This document shows, piece by piece, positions 1 to 7,970 of a stretch of 64,000 nucleotides of DNA. Within the stretch, counting starts at the first letter, position 1. Each line of letters starts with the position of its first letter. The notes under the pieces are model-generated. The model ran no database searches. It was not told where the DNA came from and saw only the letters and a program-made list of their open reading frames with translations. This DNA comes from Mycolicibacterium thermoresistibile. Lineage in GTDB: Bacteria > Actinomycetota > Actinomycetes > Mycobacteriales > Mycobacteriaceae. Where the stretch lies: positions 4,886,686 to 4,950,685 of the forward strand of contig NZ_LT906483.1 in NCBI RefSeq assembly GCF_900187065.1. Direction: 5' to 3'. Position numbers and translations under genes: made by a program.

Positions 1-313
1 CCACCTTGTTGACGGCTTCCTGGTGGGGTTGCAGCCGGATGTTCGCGGCCGCCAGCGCCTCCTGGTCGGCGCGGTGCCGCTCCTCCGCCGCGGACTGCTC
101 GGCCAGCTTGGCGTCCACCTCCCGTTGGGCGGCGGTGACCTCTTCCCGACTCTGCAACGCCTGTCGGGACAACTCGTCGAGTCTGGCCATCGCGTCAGCC
201 GCCGGATCGGCCTGCACCTGCCCCATCGAGAGGGTCAGCACCAGGCACGCCGTCGCGATCCCGCACGCCGCGCGCCGTAGTGGCCGGCACACCCTGGTCA
301 CTCGAATGGTCAC
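1..313 (-). CDS. Secreted P60/RipA-like protein, N-terminal part (runs off the window)
   Basis: Only the first 104 codons are inside the window. The start is GTG at 313, preceded by CAAGGAAC; a second GTG at 301 is possible. Residues 1 to about 40 form a signal peptide: basic start, hydrophobic core ACLVLTLSMG, and a VQADPAA stretch where cleavage would fall. After that comes a charged alpha-helical stretch rich in Arg, Glu, Ala and Gln, typical of the coiled coil that precedes the NlpC/P60 domain in mycobacterial RipA/Rv0024-type cell-wall hydrolases. The catalytic domain would lie left of base 1 and is not visible, so the peptidase assignment is inferred from the N-terminus alone. Confidence 0.6.
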   Translation of the reverse strand, partial: MTIRVTRVCRPLRRAACGIATACLVLTLSMGQVQADPAADAMARLDELSRQALQSREEVTAAQREVDAKLAEQSAAEERHRADQEALAAANIRLQPHQEAVNKV

Positions 314-445
314 GTTCCTTGCTGTCTGGACGGGCGCTGTCCGGACCGGCTCGGTCCCGCCGGTGGCGCCTCGGACAGGCTACGAAGTGGCCCCGACCAT
401 GTCCACCGCGGGGTGCCGGAGACGGGTCAGGCGGCGCCGGTGCGG

Positions 446-1261
446 TCAGCGCTTGTTGAGCAGCCCGGCGTCGACCGGCACGACCGTGCCGGTGACATAG
501 CGCGCGTCGTCGGAGGCCAGCCACGCGACGGCATTGGCGATATCGCGCGCCTCGACGTAGTCGACCGGTATCGCATTCTCCAGCGACCGGGCGATGGCCG
601 GCTCGTACTTCTTGAGCATGCTGAGATCGCCGTTGTTGGCCATCGGGGTCGCCACGGTCGTCGGCGCCACGCTGTTGACCCGGATGTGGTGCGGAGCGAG
701 ATAGTTGGCGTACGCCCGCATGATCCCGATCACGCCGTGCTTGGCGGCGGTGTAGGCGATCATCCCGCCGCTGACGACCGGGGTGCCGATGAGCCCGCCG
801 GTGGAGCTGGTCAGGATGATCGACCCGCCGCGGTCCTGCGTCAGCATCGTCGGCACCGCGACCCGCAGGGTGTTCCACACGCCCTTGAGGTTGACGTTGA
901 CGACGTCGTCCCACTGCTCGTCGTCGGTGGTCTGCCCGCCGGGCCCGATGCCGGCGTTGGCGACCACGATGTCCACCCCGCCGAGTTGGGCCGCCCCGTC
1001 GTCGAACGCCTTCTGCAGCCCCGCGAGGTCGCAGACGTCCACCTCCCGGGCCACGATGCGCCGGCCCAGCGTCTCGACCTGACGCACCGTCTCGGCGAGG
1101 TCCTCCGGCCGCGACATCTGATAGACCACGGTGGCGTACTGCTCACAGACGTCGACCGCGATGACGTCGGCGCCCTCCTCGGCCAGGCGTACCGCGTGGG
1201 CGCGGCCCTGACCCCGGGCGGCGCCGGTGATGAAGGCGACCTTACCGTCGAGTTTTCCCAT
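446..1261 (-). CDS. Mycofactocin-type SDR family oxidoreductase
   Basis: A 271-residue short-chain dehydrogenase. The Rossmann motif TGAARGQG is near residue 14, NAG near residue 94, and the active site carries TSST...YTAAK. The opening MGKLDGKVAFITGAARGQGR and the long segment between the first two strands are the hallmarks of the mycofactocin-coupled SDR subfamily, whose members keep NAD(H) bound and pass electrons to mycofactocin; that coupling is family knowledge, not visible here. The ATG at 1261 was chosen over upstream ATG codons because AGGACGGAC precedes it and the fold begins there. It is the last gene of a minus-strand run after two DUF2236 genes. A perfect palindrome lies 55 bases upstream. 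The substrate is unknown. Confidence 0.85.
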   Translation of the reverse strand: MGKLDGKVAFITGAARGQGRAHAVRLAEEGADVIAVDVCEQYATVVYQMSRPEDLAETVRQVETLGRRIVAREVDVCDLAGLQKAFDDGAAQLGGVDIVVANAGIGPGGQTTDDEQWDDVVNVNLKGVWNTLRVAVPTMLTQDRGGSIILTSSTGGLIGTPVVSGGMIAYTAAKHGVIGIMRAYANYLAPHHIRVNSVAPTTVATPMANNGDLSMLKKYEPAIARSLENAIPVDYVEARDIANAVAWLASDDARYVTGTVVPVDAGLLNKR

Positions 1262-1315
1262 GTCCGTCCTATCCGGGTGGTGTCGGCGAGTGGCCACGAC
1301 CGGACCACCCGGGAC

Positions 1316-1337
1316 AGTTTGGTCGATCGACCAAACT
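1316..1337. promoter_or_regulatory. Perfect 22-bp palindrome, probable repressor operator
   Basis: The half-site AGTTTGGTCGA is followed directly by its exact reverse complement. It lies in the 97-base gap between a DUF2236 gene and the SDR gene, both on the minus strand, so it sits in the SDR promoter region. Length and symmetry suit a TetR-family dimer. No TetR gene is adjacent in the window, so the cognate regulator is unknown. Confidence 0.6.
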
Positions 1338-1358
1338 TTGGGCAACAGGTCGCCGCCG

Positions 1359-2756
1359 CTAACCGGTGAAACCCTCGCCCGTCGTCGACCGGTCGTGGTG
1401 GGTGAAGGTCAGCGGGATCTGCCGGTCCGCGGCGATCCGGTCGAGCATCGCGATGCGTTCCCGGGCCGGCGCGCCGGTGCGTTTGCGGTGCTCCCGGATC
1501 GGGTTGGCGAACGGCAACCGGTCCGCCAGCGTCGCCAGCCGGACGTTGAGCCGGGTGAGCCGTTCGACGGTGCGCACCCGACGCTCGATGTCGTAGCCGA
1601 GCCCGTCGTACATCGAGCCCTCGATCATCGCGCGGATCTGCTCGGCGCCGAACACCACACCCGCGGGTGCGAACGCGATGTTCGTCGTGATCTGGGTGGC
1701 GTACTTCGCGGCGAACTTCTTCACCGGGCCGGGCAGCGTCCCGGTCAGGGTGCGCAGATGTTCCGGGCCGGCCACGGCGTCGACGAGCTCGGCGCGCCAC
1801 GGGGAGGGGTCGCCACCCCGGGCCAGCACGTAATTCAACGATTTGATGAGCTCGAGTCCGTTGGGGGACCGCAACTTCTCCGGGGCGCCCCACAGCTGCC
1901 CGGAGTATGACGAGTACTCTGCCAGATCCTCCAGCTGGTCGTGGGTCAGCTTGCGGCCGAAGGCGTGGTCGACCAGGCGACCGAGCAGCATGCCGCTGCC
2001 GAACCCGAGCAGCGAGGTGACGGGGATGGGTTCGCCGAACTTCAGGTAGACCCTGTCACCCCACTTGCGGCGTAACCCGCGGCTGGCCAGCGCATGCATC
2101 AACCGCACCCGCACCACATCCTGGAACGCATCGGAGCGCCGGTCGAAGATCTCGGGCCGGACGAACTGGGCGAACACCCGGGCGGTCTCGATGAAGCGGC
2201 GCGGGCCGTCGTCGGCGAACCGGCCGGTGGCGCCGGTGGCGGCGGAGATGTCGCCGGTCATCGCCGTCTCGTACACCGCCCAGCCGCGGATGACGGTGGT
2301 GGCCGACATGGTGGCGCCCATCGCCAGCATGCGGCCGCGTTCGGCGGCGGCGAGGTCGAACCGGCCGGGCAGGCTGTCGAGGTGTTCGAAGAGGTCGACG
2401 AACTCCGGCGGCGGATTCTTCACCGAGTCGATGCCCCGCGTGAGGGCCTGTTCGAAGATGGCGCGGGCCTCCCGGTGACCGAGACGTTCGAACGCGTCGA
2501 CCACGCCGACCATGTGCTCGTCGCCCTGCCAGAAGTAGTCGTCACGCCAGCGGGTGAGGTCGCTGGGTTCGACCTCCTTGTCGATGTCGATCCAGTCGCC
2601 GAACATGGATTCGCGCATGCGCCGCCACTGCGGGGCGAAGTGGTCCCGACCCGGCGGTATCGGCCGCAGCGGTTTGTCCGGATGCTCGCGCCGATTGAAA
2701 TCGACGTCCTCGAGCCGGATCTCTGAACGCTCCCCGGTCACCGTCATGTGTGACAT
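1359..2756 (-). CDS. DUF2236 (MpaB/latex-clearing-type) oxygenase-family protein A
   Basis: A 465-residue cytoplasmic protein without signal peptide or membrane segment. It contains the DUF2236 hallmark VRVRLMHALASRG, in which the His after Arg-x-Arg-Leu is a conserved residue of the heme-binding Lcp/MpaB family. Family members cleave rubber (Lcp) or oxidise polyketide/terpenoid side chains (MpaB); most mycobacterial paralogues are uncharacterised. The start ATG at 2756 follows a weak GGGATGGG; an ATG three codons inside is an alternative. It lies 86 bases downstream of a second, diverged DUF2236 gene on the same strand and is followed by a mycofactocin-type SDR, so a joint oxidation pathway is plausible. 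The substrate is unknown. Confidence 0.8.
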   Translation of the reverse strand: MSHMTVTGERSEIRLEDVDFNRREHPDKPLRPIPPGRDHFAPQWRRMRESMFGDWIDIDKEVEPSDLTRWRDDYFWQGDEHMVGVVDAFERLGHREARAIFEQALTRGIDSVKNPPPEFVDLFEHLDSLPGRFDLAAAERGRMLAMGATMSATTVIRGWAVYETAMTGDISAATGATGRFADDGPRRFIETARVFAQFVRPEIFDRRSDAFQDVVRVRLMHALASRGLRRKWGDRVYLKFGEPIPVTSLLGFGSGMLLGRLVDHAFGRKLTHDQLEDLAEYSSYSGQLWGAPEKLRSPNGLELIKSLNYVLARGGDPSPWRAELVDAVAGPEHLRTLTGTLPGPVKKFAAKYATQITTNIAFAPAGVVFGAEQIRAMIEGSMYDGLGYDIERRVRTVERLTRLNVRLATLADRLPFANPIREHRKRTGAPARERIAMLDRIAADRQIPLTFTHHDRSTTGEGFTG

Positions 2757-2842
2757 CCCATCCCGTCGGCACCGAATCCGACGTTAGTTCTGTGCGTCGC
2801 CGATGTGAACAGCGGTTCGGCGGTCAGAAGCCGAACCGGAGG

Positions 2843-4066
2843 TCACGCGACCTGGCTGACGTGGGCGGCCGATTCGCCGATGGTGGCCTCGGCGTCGGCG
2901 CCGATCATGGTGCGCAGCAACTTCTGGTGCTGACGGCGGCCCCGCTGGTCGGCCCGCTCCAGCCCGCCCGGCAGGGTCAGCGCGGCCACGCTGCGGGCGA
3001 GGTTGAGCGGCAGCCGCAGCATCGGGTACCAGGGCGGTGCGTAGTACGGCAGCCCGAGCTCGCGCACCGTGCGCGGGCCCAGGAACGCGCTGGCGATCGA
3101 CAGGTGCTGAGCCCTCGCGAACCGGCGCCGCAACCCGGGCAGGGTGTCGTAATGCCAGCGCAGCGGGTCATCGACCATGGGTGCGGCCAGTTGCCGGCTG
3201 GACTCGTCGGGTTCGGCGAGCGCGGAGAGGGTGTGCGCCAGCACCCGGATGGCGTCCCGGAAGTTCCGCGGCAGCCACCGGTCCTCCACGCCCATCAGCC
3301 AGCCGACGTAGCGGGTGAGGTGGGCGACGGCGTCGTACTCCGACGGGGAGAGCACCACCCCCATTCCGATGGCCCCGACCGCGGGCGCCACCAGGGCGCC
3401 GACCAGGGTTGCGGCCATGTCGGTCTGGTTGATCGGCACACCCCATTCGTCGGCGCGCCAGTCCGGCATGGCCGACACGTGACGACGCACGAACGAGTGG
3501 ATCAACCGCACCCGGAGGGTGGATCGGTAACCGACCCCGAGCGGTTCGAGCCCGCCTTCGGCGATGACGTCCAGGGCCCACTGCATGGTTTCGGCGAACC
3601 GCTTGTTGGAGCCCTTCTCCAGCGCGCCGGTGCGCAGCAGCGTCTTGTTGAAGCCGGAGAACTGGTAGCCGCCCAGCAGGGATACGTCGCGGGCGATGTA
3701 CATGCCGTCGGCGCCGCCGCGGCGCAACGCGCGTTGACCCTTGCGCACGACATCGAGGTCAACCCAATCCGGCAGCGGTTCATAGGTTTCGAAAAACCCG
3801 CGGAGGAGCTCCGGGGCGTCCGGGACGCTCTGGATGCCGTCGCTGAGCGCGCGGTCGAACAGCATGCGCGCCTGCTCCGTCCCGGTGGCGACCATCCACT
3901 CGACCACCCGGTCCATCGGCTCGTCACCGACGGTGAGCCGCTCGCCGAGCAGCTGCCACTGCTGCGGTGTGGGGTTCTTGATCGCGAGGGCTGTCGCGGT
4001 GGCGCGCACACCGGCCGGGATCGGCCGCGGCCGGTCCGGGTGGCGTGTCGGAATGGGCACGCCCAT
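2843..4066 (-). CDS. DUF2236 (MpaB/latex-clearing-type) oxygenase-family protein B
   Basis: A 407-residue protein of the same family as its downstream neighbour, with the matching motif LRVRLIHSFVRRH. The two differ clearly outside the core, so this is not a recent duplication. The start ATG at 4066 is well supported: an AGGAGG ribosome site ends six bases before it. It is probably the first gene of the operon DUF2236-DUF2236-SDR. The promoter region is shared with the divergent C-S lyase gene and holds an inverted repeat at 4090-4113 and a run of eight C at 4082-4089. The C-terminal third has short hydrophobic stretches but no clear membrane span. Function beyond the family is unknown. Confidence 0.8.
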   Translation of the reverse strand: MGVPIPTRHPDRPRPIPAGVRATATALAIKNPTPQQWQLLGERLTVGDEPMDRVVEWMVATGTEQARMLFDRALSDGIQSVPDAPELLRGFFETYEPLPDWVDLDVVRKGQRALRRGGADGMYIARDVSLLGGYQFSGFNKTLLRTGALEKGSNKRFAETMQWALDVIAEGGLEPLGVGYRSTLRVRLIHSFVRRHVSAMPDWRADEWGVPINQTDMAATLVGALVAPAVGAIGMGVVLSPSEYDAVAHLTRYVGWLMGVEDRWLPRNFRDAIRVLAHTLSALAEPDESSRQLAAPMVDDPLRWHYDTLPGLRRRFARAQHLSIASAFLGPRTVRELGLPYYAPPWYPMLRLPLNLARSVAALTLPGGLERADQRGRRQHQKLLRTMIGADAEATIGESAAHVSQVA

Positions 4067-4089
4067 GGAATTCCTCCTCGACCCCCCCC

Positions 4090-4113
4090 TGTTGACAACA
4101 TGTGTAGTCAACA
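4090..4113. promoter_or_regulatory. Inverted repeat TGTTGAC-N10-GTCAACA in a divergent promoter
   Basis: Perfect 7-base arms (4090-4096 and 4107-4113) separated by 10 bases lie between the divergent DUF2236 gene and the C-S lyase gene. TTGACA/TTGACT within the arms resembles a -35 element on both strands. A further GTCAAC half-site is at 4135-4140. The spacing fits a dimeric repressor controlling both directions. Confidence 0.5.
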
Positions 4114-4159
4114 TAAGGTCGGTGTTCGGCGGCTGTCAACGAAGCATCGAGGTCCTCCC

Positions 4160-5383
4160 ATGGCACCCAGCGCACCGGTCGCGAACCCGCTGGAACAGTT
4201 GACTCTCGAGCAACTGCGGCTCCGGACGAGCATGAAGTGGCGGGTGCATCCACCGGATGTGCTGCCGCTGTGGGTGGCCGAGATGGATGTGCCGTTGGCC
4301 GACCCCATCGCCGAGGCGCTCACCACCGCCGTGGCGCGCGGGGACACCGGATATGCGGCCGGAGCGCGCCGGTACGCCGAAGCCTTCGCCGGGTTCGCGG
4401 CGCGCCGCTGGGGATGGTCCGGGCCGGCGGCCGAGCACACCGCGATCGTGCCGGACGTGATGCTCGGGATCGTCGAGGTCTTGAAGCTGATCACCGACCC
4501 CGGGGACGCGGTGGTCGTCAACGCGCCGGTCTACCCGCCGTTCTATGCGTTCGTCACGCACGCCGGACGCTGCGTGGTCGAGGCACGGCTCGGCGCCGAC
4601 GGCCGGATCGACCCGGCGTCGCTGGAGGCGGCGTTCGGCACCGCCGCCGGGATCGGCGACCGGGCGGCCTATCTGTTGTGCAGTCCGCACAATCCGACCG
4701 GCGCCGTGCACACCGCGGACGAACTCGCGCACGTCGCAGCGCTGGCGAGCCGGTATGGGGTGCGGGTGATCTCCGACGAGATCCATGCGCCGCTGGTCCT
4801 GCCGGGCGCGAGTTTCACACCGTACTTGAGCGTCCCGGGCGCCGAGGACGCCTTCGCTGTCACCTCGGCGTCGAAGGCGTGGAATCTCGCCGGCCTCAAG
4901 GCCGGGCTCGTGATCGCCGGCCCCGACGCGGCGGCCGACCTGGACCGGATGCCCGAGGAGGTCAGCCACGGTCCCAGCCATCTCGGTGTGATCGCCCACA
5001 CCGTCTCCTTCGCTGAGGGTGAGCCGTGGCTGGATGCGCTGCTGGCCGGCTTGGCGGCGAACCGCGACCTGTTGGGCCGGCTGCTCGCCGAGCGGCTGCC
5101 GCTCGTCGGCTACACACCACCGCAGGGCACCTACCTGGCCTGGCTGGACTGCCGCCGGCTCGGGCTGGACGAAGCCGGTGGCGGTGACGGTCCCGGCATC
5201 GTGTCCGAACTGGCCGGCCCGGCGCGGGTGTTTCTCGATCAGGCGCGGGTTGCGCTGAGCTCCGGGCACGTGTTCGGTTCCGGCGGCGCCGGTCATGTCC
5301 GGCTGAACTTCGCCACCTCGCAGGCCATCCTCACCGAGGCGATCACCCGGATGAGCACGGTGCGGGCCGCCCGATGCGAGTGA
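4160..5383 (+). CDS. PatB/MalY-type aminotransferase-fold C-S lyase
   Basis: A 407-residue PLP enzyme of fold type I. The N-terminal MKWRVHPPDVLPLWVAEMDVPLADPI is the signature of the MalY/PatB cystathionine beta-lyase group. PLP-site motifs are present: SPHNPTG, ISDEIHAPL, and SASKAWNLAGLK containing the Schiff-base Lys; an Arg for the substrate carboxylate is at HVRLNFA near the C-terminus. Family members release a thiol, pyruvate and ammonia from cystathionine or cysteine conjugates; the exact substrate is not given by sequence. The ATG at 4160 starts the fold, although the frame is open far upstream. Its end overlaps the next gene by 10 bases, so the two are probably translated together. 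Confidence 0.85.
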   Translation: MAPSAPVANPLEQLTLEQLRLRTSMKWRVHPPDVLPLWVAEMDVPLADPIAEALTTAVARGDTGYAAGARRYAEAFAGFAARRWGWSGPAAEHTAIVPDVMLGIVEVLKLITDPGDAVVVNAPVYPPFYAFVTHAGRCVVEARLGADGRIDPASLEAAFGTAAGIGDRAAYLLCSPHNPTGAVHTADELAHVAALASRYGVRVISDEIHAPLVLPGASFTPYLSVPGAEDAFAVTSASKAWNLAGLKAGLVIAGPDAAADLDRMPEEVSHGPSHLGVIAHTVSFAEGEPWLDALLAGLAANRDLLGRLLAERLPLVGYTPPQGTYLAWLDCRRLGLDEAGGGDGPGIVSELAGPARVFLDQARVALSSGHVFGSGGAGHVRLNFATSQAILTEAITRMSTVRAARCE

Positions 5384-6888
5384 CGCCGCGGTCCCTCCGG
5401 GTGTGCATCGCAGCTCTTGTGCTGGCCGCGGCGGTGTCCTGCGGTGCCGTTCCCGCGCCCGATCGGGTTCCGAGCCCGACGGCTTCTCCGGTACCGGCTC
5501 CTGCTTCGGATCCTGCTCCGGCCGGGGCGGCGGAGCGGATCGCCGCTGCGCGGTACGACTTCGGGCCGGTGATCGGGCAGGTGGACGATGCGGTCGCGGT
5601 GCGCCGGCTGCCGGGGGCGGTGGTGCAGATCGGCCACGCCGGCGAGGTGGTCTTCCGGCAGGCGTTCGGCTCTCGAAAACTCGCCGGTGAGCCGGGACCG
5701 ACCGGCGAGCCCACGCCGGCCGAGCCGATGACCGAGGACACCATGTTCGACCTGGCCTCGTTGACGAAGAGCCTGGCGACCACGGTGGCGGTGCTGCAGC
5801 TCGCCGAGCAGGGCCGGCTGCGGGTCGATGATCCGGTGCAGAGCCATCTTCCGGAGTTCAACCCACAGCACGACCCGCGCCGGGCCCGGGTGACGCTGCG
5901 GATGCTGCTCACGCACACGTCCGGGATCGCCGGGGACCTGAGCCTGGACGGGCCGTGGGGGCTGGACCGGCCCGACAAGGCCGAAGGGGTGCGCCGCGCG
6001 CTCGGGGCGTGGGTGGTGCACGAACCCGGCCGACTCTTCCACTACTCCGACATCGGTTTCATCCTGCTGGGCGCGATCGTCGAGAAGCTCACCGGCGAGC
6101 CACTGGACGTCTATGTGACCGAGAACGTGTTCGCACCCTTGGGGATGGCCGACACCCGCTATCTGCCGGTGTCGAAGGCGTGCGGGCCGATCCGGATGGT
6201 CGGGAACGCGGTCGTGGAAGACGAATCCGCCGAGCCCACACCCTGCGGTGAGGACAGGTGGAGCACATCGTTGCGGGCGCGCATCGCGCCGACGTCCTGC
6301 GACGGCGACACCCCGGACCTCAACCCGCACCGCGGGCGGCTGCTCCGCGGCACGGTGCACGACCCCACAGCGCGCCGCATGGGCGGGGTCTCCGGCAGCG
6401 CCGGGGTGTTCTCGACCGCGGCGGACGTCGGCAGCTACGCGCAGGCGCTGCTCGACCGCCTCGCCGGACGGCCGAGCCGGTTTCCGCTGCGCCGCTCGAC
6501 ACTGCAGATGATGACGTCACCACAACAACCCGGCCACGCTCCGGGACAGCTGGATGTGGCGAACAAGGCCGCCCGGGAGGCGGTGCTATCTGCGTCGGAC
6601 GATCCCCTGCTGGCGCCGGACTATCCGGCGGTCCCGGGCCGAGATCTGCGCGGGTTCGGCTGGGACATCGACACCAATCAGTCCCGGCCGCGCGGCAGCG
6701 TCTTCCCGGTCGGCAGCTTCGGGCACACCGGCTTCACCGGGGTGACGCTGTGGATCGACCCGGGCTCGGACACCTACGTGGTCGTGCTCGCGAACGTGAT
6801 TCACCAGCCGGGCGGCCCACCCGTGGCGCCGCTGAGCGGCCGGGTCGCCACGCTCGCGGCCCGGGCGCTGCATCTGTACGGAACCTAG
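5374..6888 (+). CDS. Beta-lactamase-fold serine hydrolase, lipoprotein
   Basis: A 504-residue class C beta-lactamase/esterase-type protein. Residues 1-23 are a lipoprotein signal ending in AAAVSC, so Cys23 would be lipidated and the enzyme surface-anchored. A Pro/Ala-rich linker follows (about 28-52). Catalytic motifs are SLTK (Ser129, Lys132), YSD (Tyr224) and FGHTGFTG near residue 457, in place of KTG. The family includes beta-lactamases, DD-peptidases and lipid esterases; the HTG variant and Pro-rich linker are common in the mycobacterial Lpq esterases, so resistance should not be assumed. It is translationally coupled to the preceding C-S lyase gene. Confidence 0.82.
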   Translation: MRVTPRSLRVCIAALVLAAAVSCGAVPAPDRVPSPTASPVPAPASDPAPAGAAERIAAARYDFGPVIGQVDDAVAVRRLPGAVVQIGHAGEVVFRQAFGSRKLAGEPGPTGEPTPAEPMTEDTMFDLASLTKSLATTVAVLQLAEQGRLRVDDPVQSHLPEFNPQHDPRRARVTLRMLLTHTSGIAGDLSLDGPWGLDRPDKAEGVRRALGAWVVHEPGRLFHYSDIGFILLGAIVEKLTGEPLDVYVTENVFAPLGMADTRYLPVSKACGPIRMVGNAVVEDESAEPTPCGEDRWSTSLRARIAPTSCDGDTPDLNPHRGRLLRGTVHDPTARRMGGVSGSAGVFSTAADVGSYAQALLDRLAGRPSRFPLRRSTLQMMTSPQQPGHAPGQLDVANKAAREAVLSASDDPLLAPDYPAVPGRDLRGFGWDIDTNQSRPRGSVFPVGSFGHTGFTGVTLWIDPGSDTYVVVLANVIHQPGGPPVAPLSGRVATLAARALHLYGT

Positions 6889-6920
6889 ACCCGTACCCGC
6901 GCACCCGCGCGGCAACACCT

Positions 6921-6945
6921 TTAACACAATTCACTTTGTTAACAT
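6921..6945 (+). promoter_or_regulatory. Leaderless promoter with overlapping inverted repeat
   Basis: TAACAT (6940-6945) is a TANNNT -10 element placed six bases before ATG 6952, so transcription would start at the start codon. TTAACA (6921-6926) and TGTTAA (6937-6942) form a 6-base inverted repeat with a 10-base spacer covering the -10, a good position for a repressor. Confidence 0.55.
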
Positions 6946-6951
6946 CGCGCG

Positions 6952-7758
6952 ATGCGGGATGCTCCCGAGGAGTCTGATCTGTCGATGTCTCGGTCGATAT
7001 CCCGGCGTGACGCGCTGCGCTTCGCCGCCGGAGCAGCGCTGGCCGGCATGGGCGCGGCGGCAGCGGGTTCCGGTGCGCCGTCAGCGTCGGCGGCACCTCC
7101 CACGCTGATCGATTTCGCCATGCGGCAGATCCCGCCCGAGGCCATCCGGGCTGCGGGGCATGCCGGCGTGATCAACTACGTGTCCACATCCCGGCCGGGT
7201 TCGAACTTCGGGGCCAAGCCGATCACGCTGCCCTACGCCAAGGCGCTCACCGCCGCGGGGCTGGTCATCGTCAGCAACTACCAGTACGGCAAGCCCGGCG
7301 GCACCGCACCGTCGGACTTCACCCGGGGGTTCGCCGGGGGTGTCGCCGACGCCCGCACCGGCTGGCACCACCACACCGCCGCCGGTGGCGGGCAGAGCGC
7401 GCCGATCTACTTCAGCGTCGACGACGACATCGATCGCCACACCTGGAACACGCTGGCACTGCCGTGGTTTCGCGGAATCAACTCCGTTCTCGGCGTACAG
7501 CGCACCGGTGTGTACGGGGGAATCAACGTGGTGCAGTGGGCCATCGAGGACGGCGTCATCGGGTTCTCGCGGGTGCAGGGCCGCCGGTGGGCGTGGCAGA
7601 CCCGGTCCTGGTCGCGCGGACAGATCCACCCGGCCGCGGTGCTCTACCAGCGCATCATCGACACCCCGTCGAATCCCGGACCGGTGGTCGGCGGAATCCG
7701 CGTCGACGTCAACGACGTGCTGGCCGCCGACGTCGGGCAGTGGAACCTGCACCCCTGA
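6952..7758 (+). CDS. Tat-exported DUF1906 (Rv2525c-like, glycoside-hydrolase-fold) protein
   Basis: A 268-residue protein with a twin-arginine signal: SRRDALRF at about residues 17-24, a hydrophobic Ala/Gly stretch, and an AxA-type site near SASAAPPT (about residue 48). The mature part starts with IDF and contains GHAGVINYVS, SNYQYGK, YFSVDDDID and YGGINVV, the DUF1906 pattern seen in M. tuberculosis Rv2525c, which has a glycoside-hydrolase-like TIM barrel with acidic residues in the pocket. Activity is unproven in the family; it probably acts on cell-wall glycans outside the membrane. The gene stands alone, with a leaderless promoter at ATG 6952; an internal ATG at 6985 would also keep the Tat motif. 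Confidence 0.8.
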   Translation: MRDAPEESDLSMSRSISRRDALRFAAGAALAGMGAAAAGSGAPSASAAPPTLIDFAMRQIPPEAIRAAGHAGVINYVSTSRPGSNFGAKPITLPYAKALTAAGLVIVSNYQYGKPGGTAPSDFTRGFAGGVADARTGWHHHTAAGGGQSAPIYFSVDDDIDRHTWNTLALPWFRGINSVLGVQRTGVYGGINVVQWAIEDGVIGFSRVQGRRWAWQTRSWSRGQIHPAAVLYQRIIDTPSNPGPVVGGIRVDVNDVLAADVGQWNLHP

Positions 7759-7970
7759 GACCGGAGTTCGTCGCCGGCCACCGACGTCGGCCTGCAGACA
7801 GAGCAGCAGCGTCACGCGATGGCCCAGCTGCTGATCGACCACCTGGGTGTGAACACGACCGATACCGCGAAGCGCCGTCGGAGCCCTCGCAAACGTTGAC
7901 CCCGGCAGAAGCGGCGTCTTGTGTACCTCGGCCCGAGTTGGGACGACGCCGCCGTTGCCGACCTCGAAGA

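Noticed and set aside
2750..4159. Open frame of 470 codons in front of the C-S lyase
   Set aside because: Antisense to the DUF2236 gene with GC-driven lack of stops; composition is not protein-like and the lyase fold begins at 4160.
5374..6888. Calling the serine hydrolase a resistance beta-lactamase
   Set aside because: The class C fold motifs are shared with esterases and peptidases; HTG instead of KTG and the Pro-rich lipoprotein linker favour an esterase-type role.
7759..7899. In-frame continuation after the DUF1906 stop reading DVGLQTEQQRHAMAQLLIDHL and ending RRSPRKR
   Set aside because: It looks mildly protein-like and an ATG lies at 7819, but it is only 26 codons from that ATG, has no ribosome site and no family I recognise; a chance frame or a remnant cannot be told apart.
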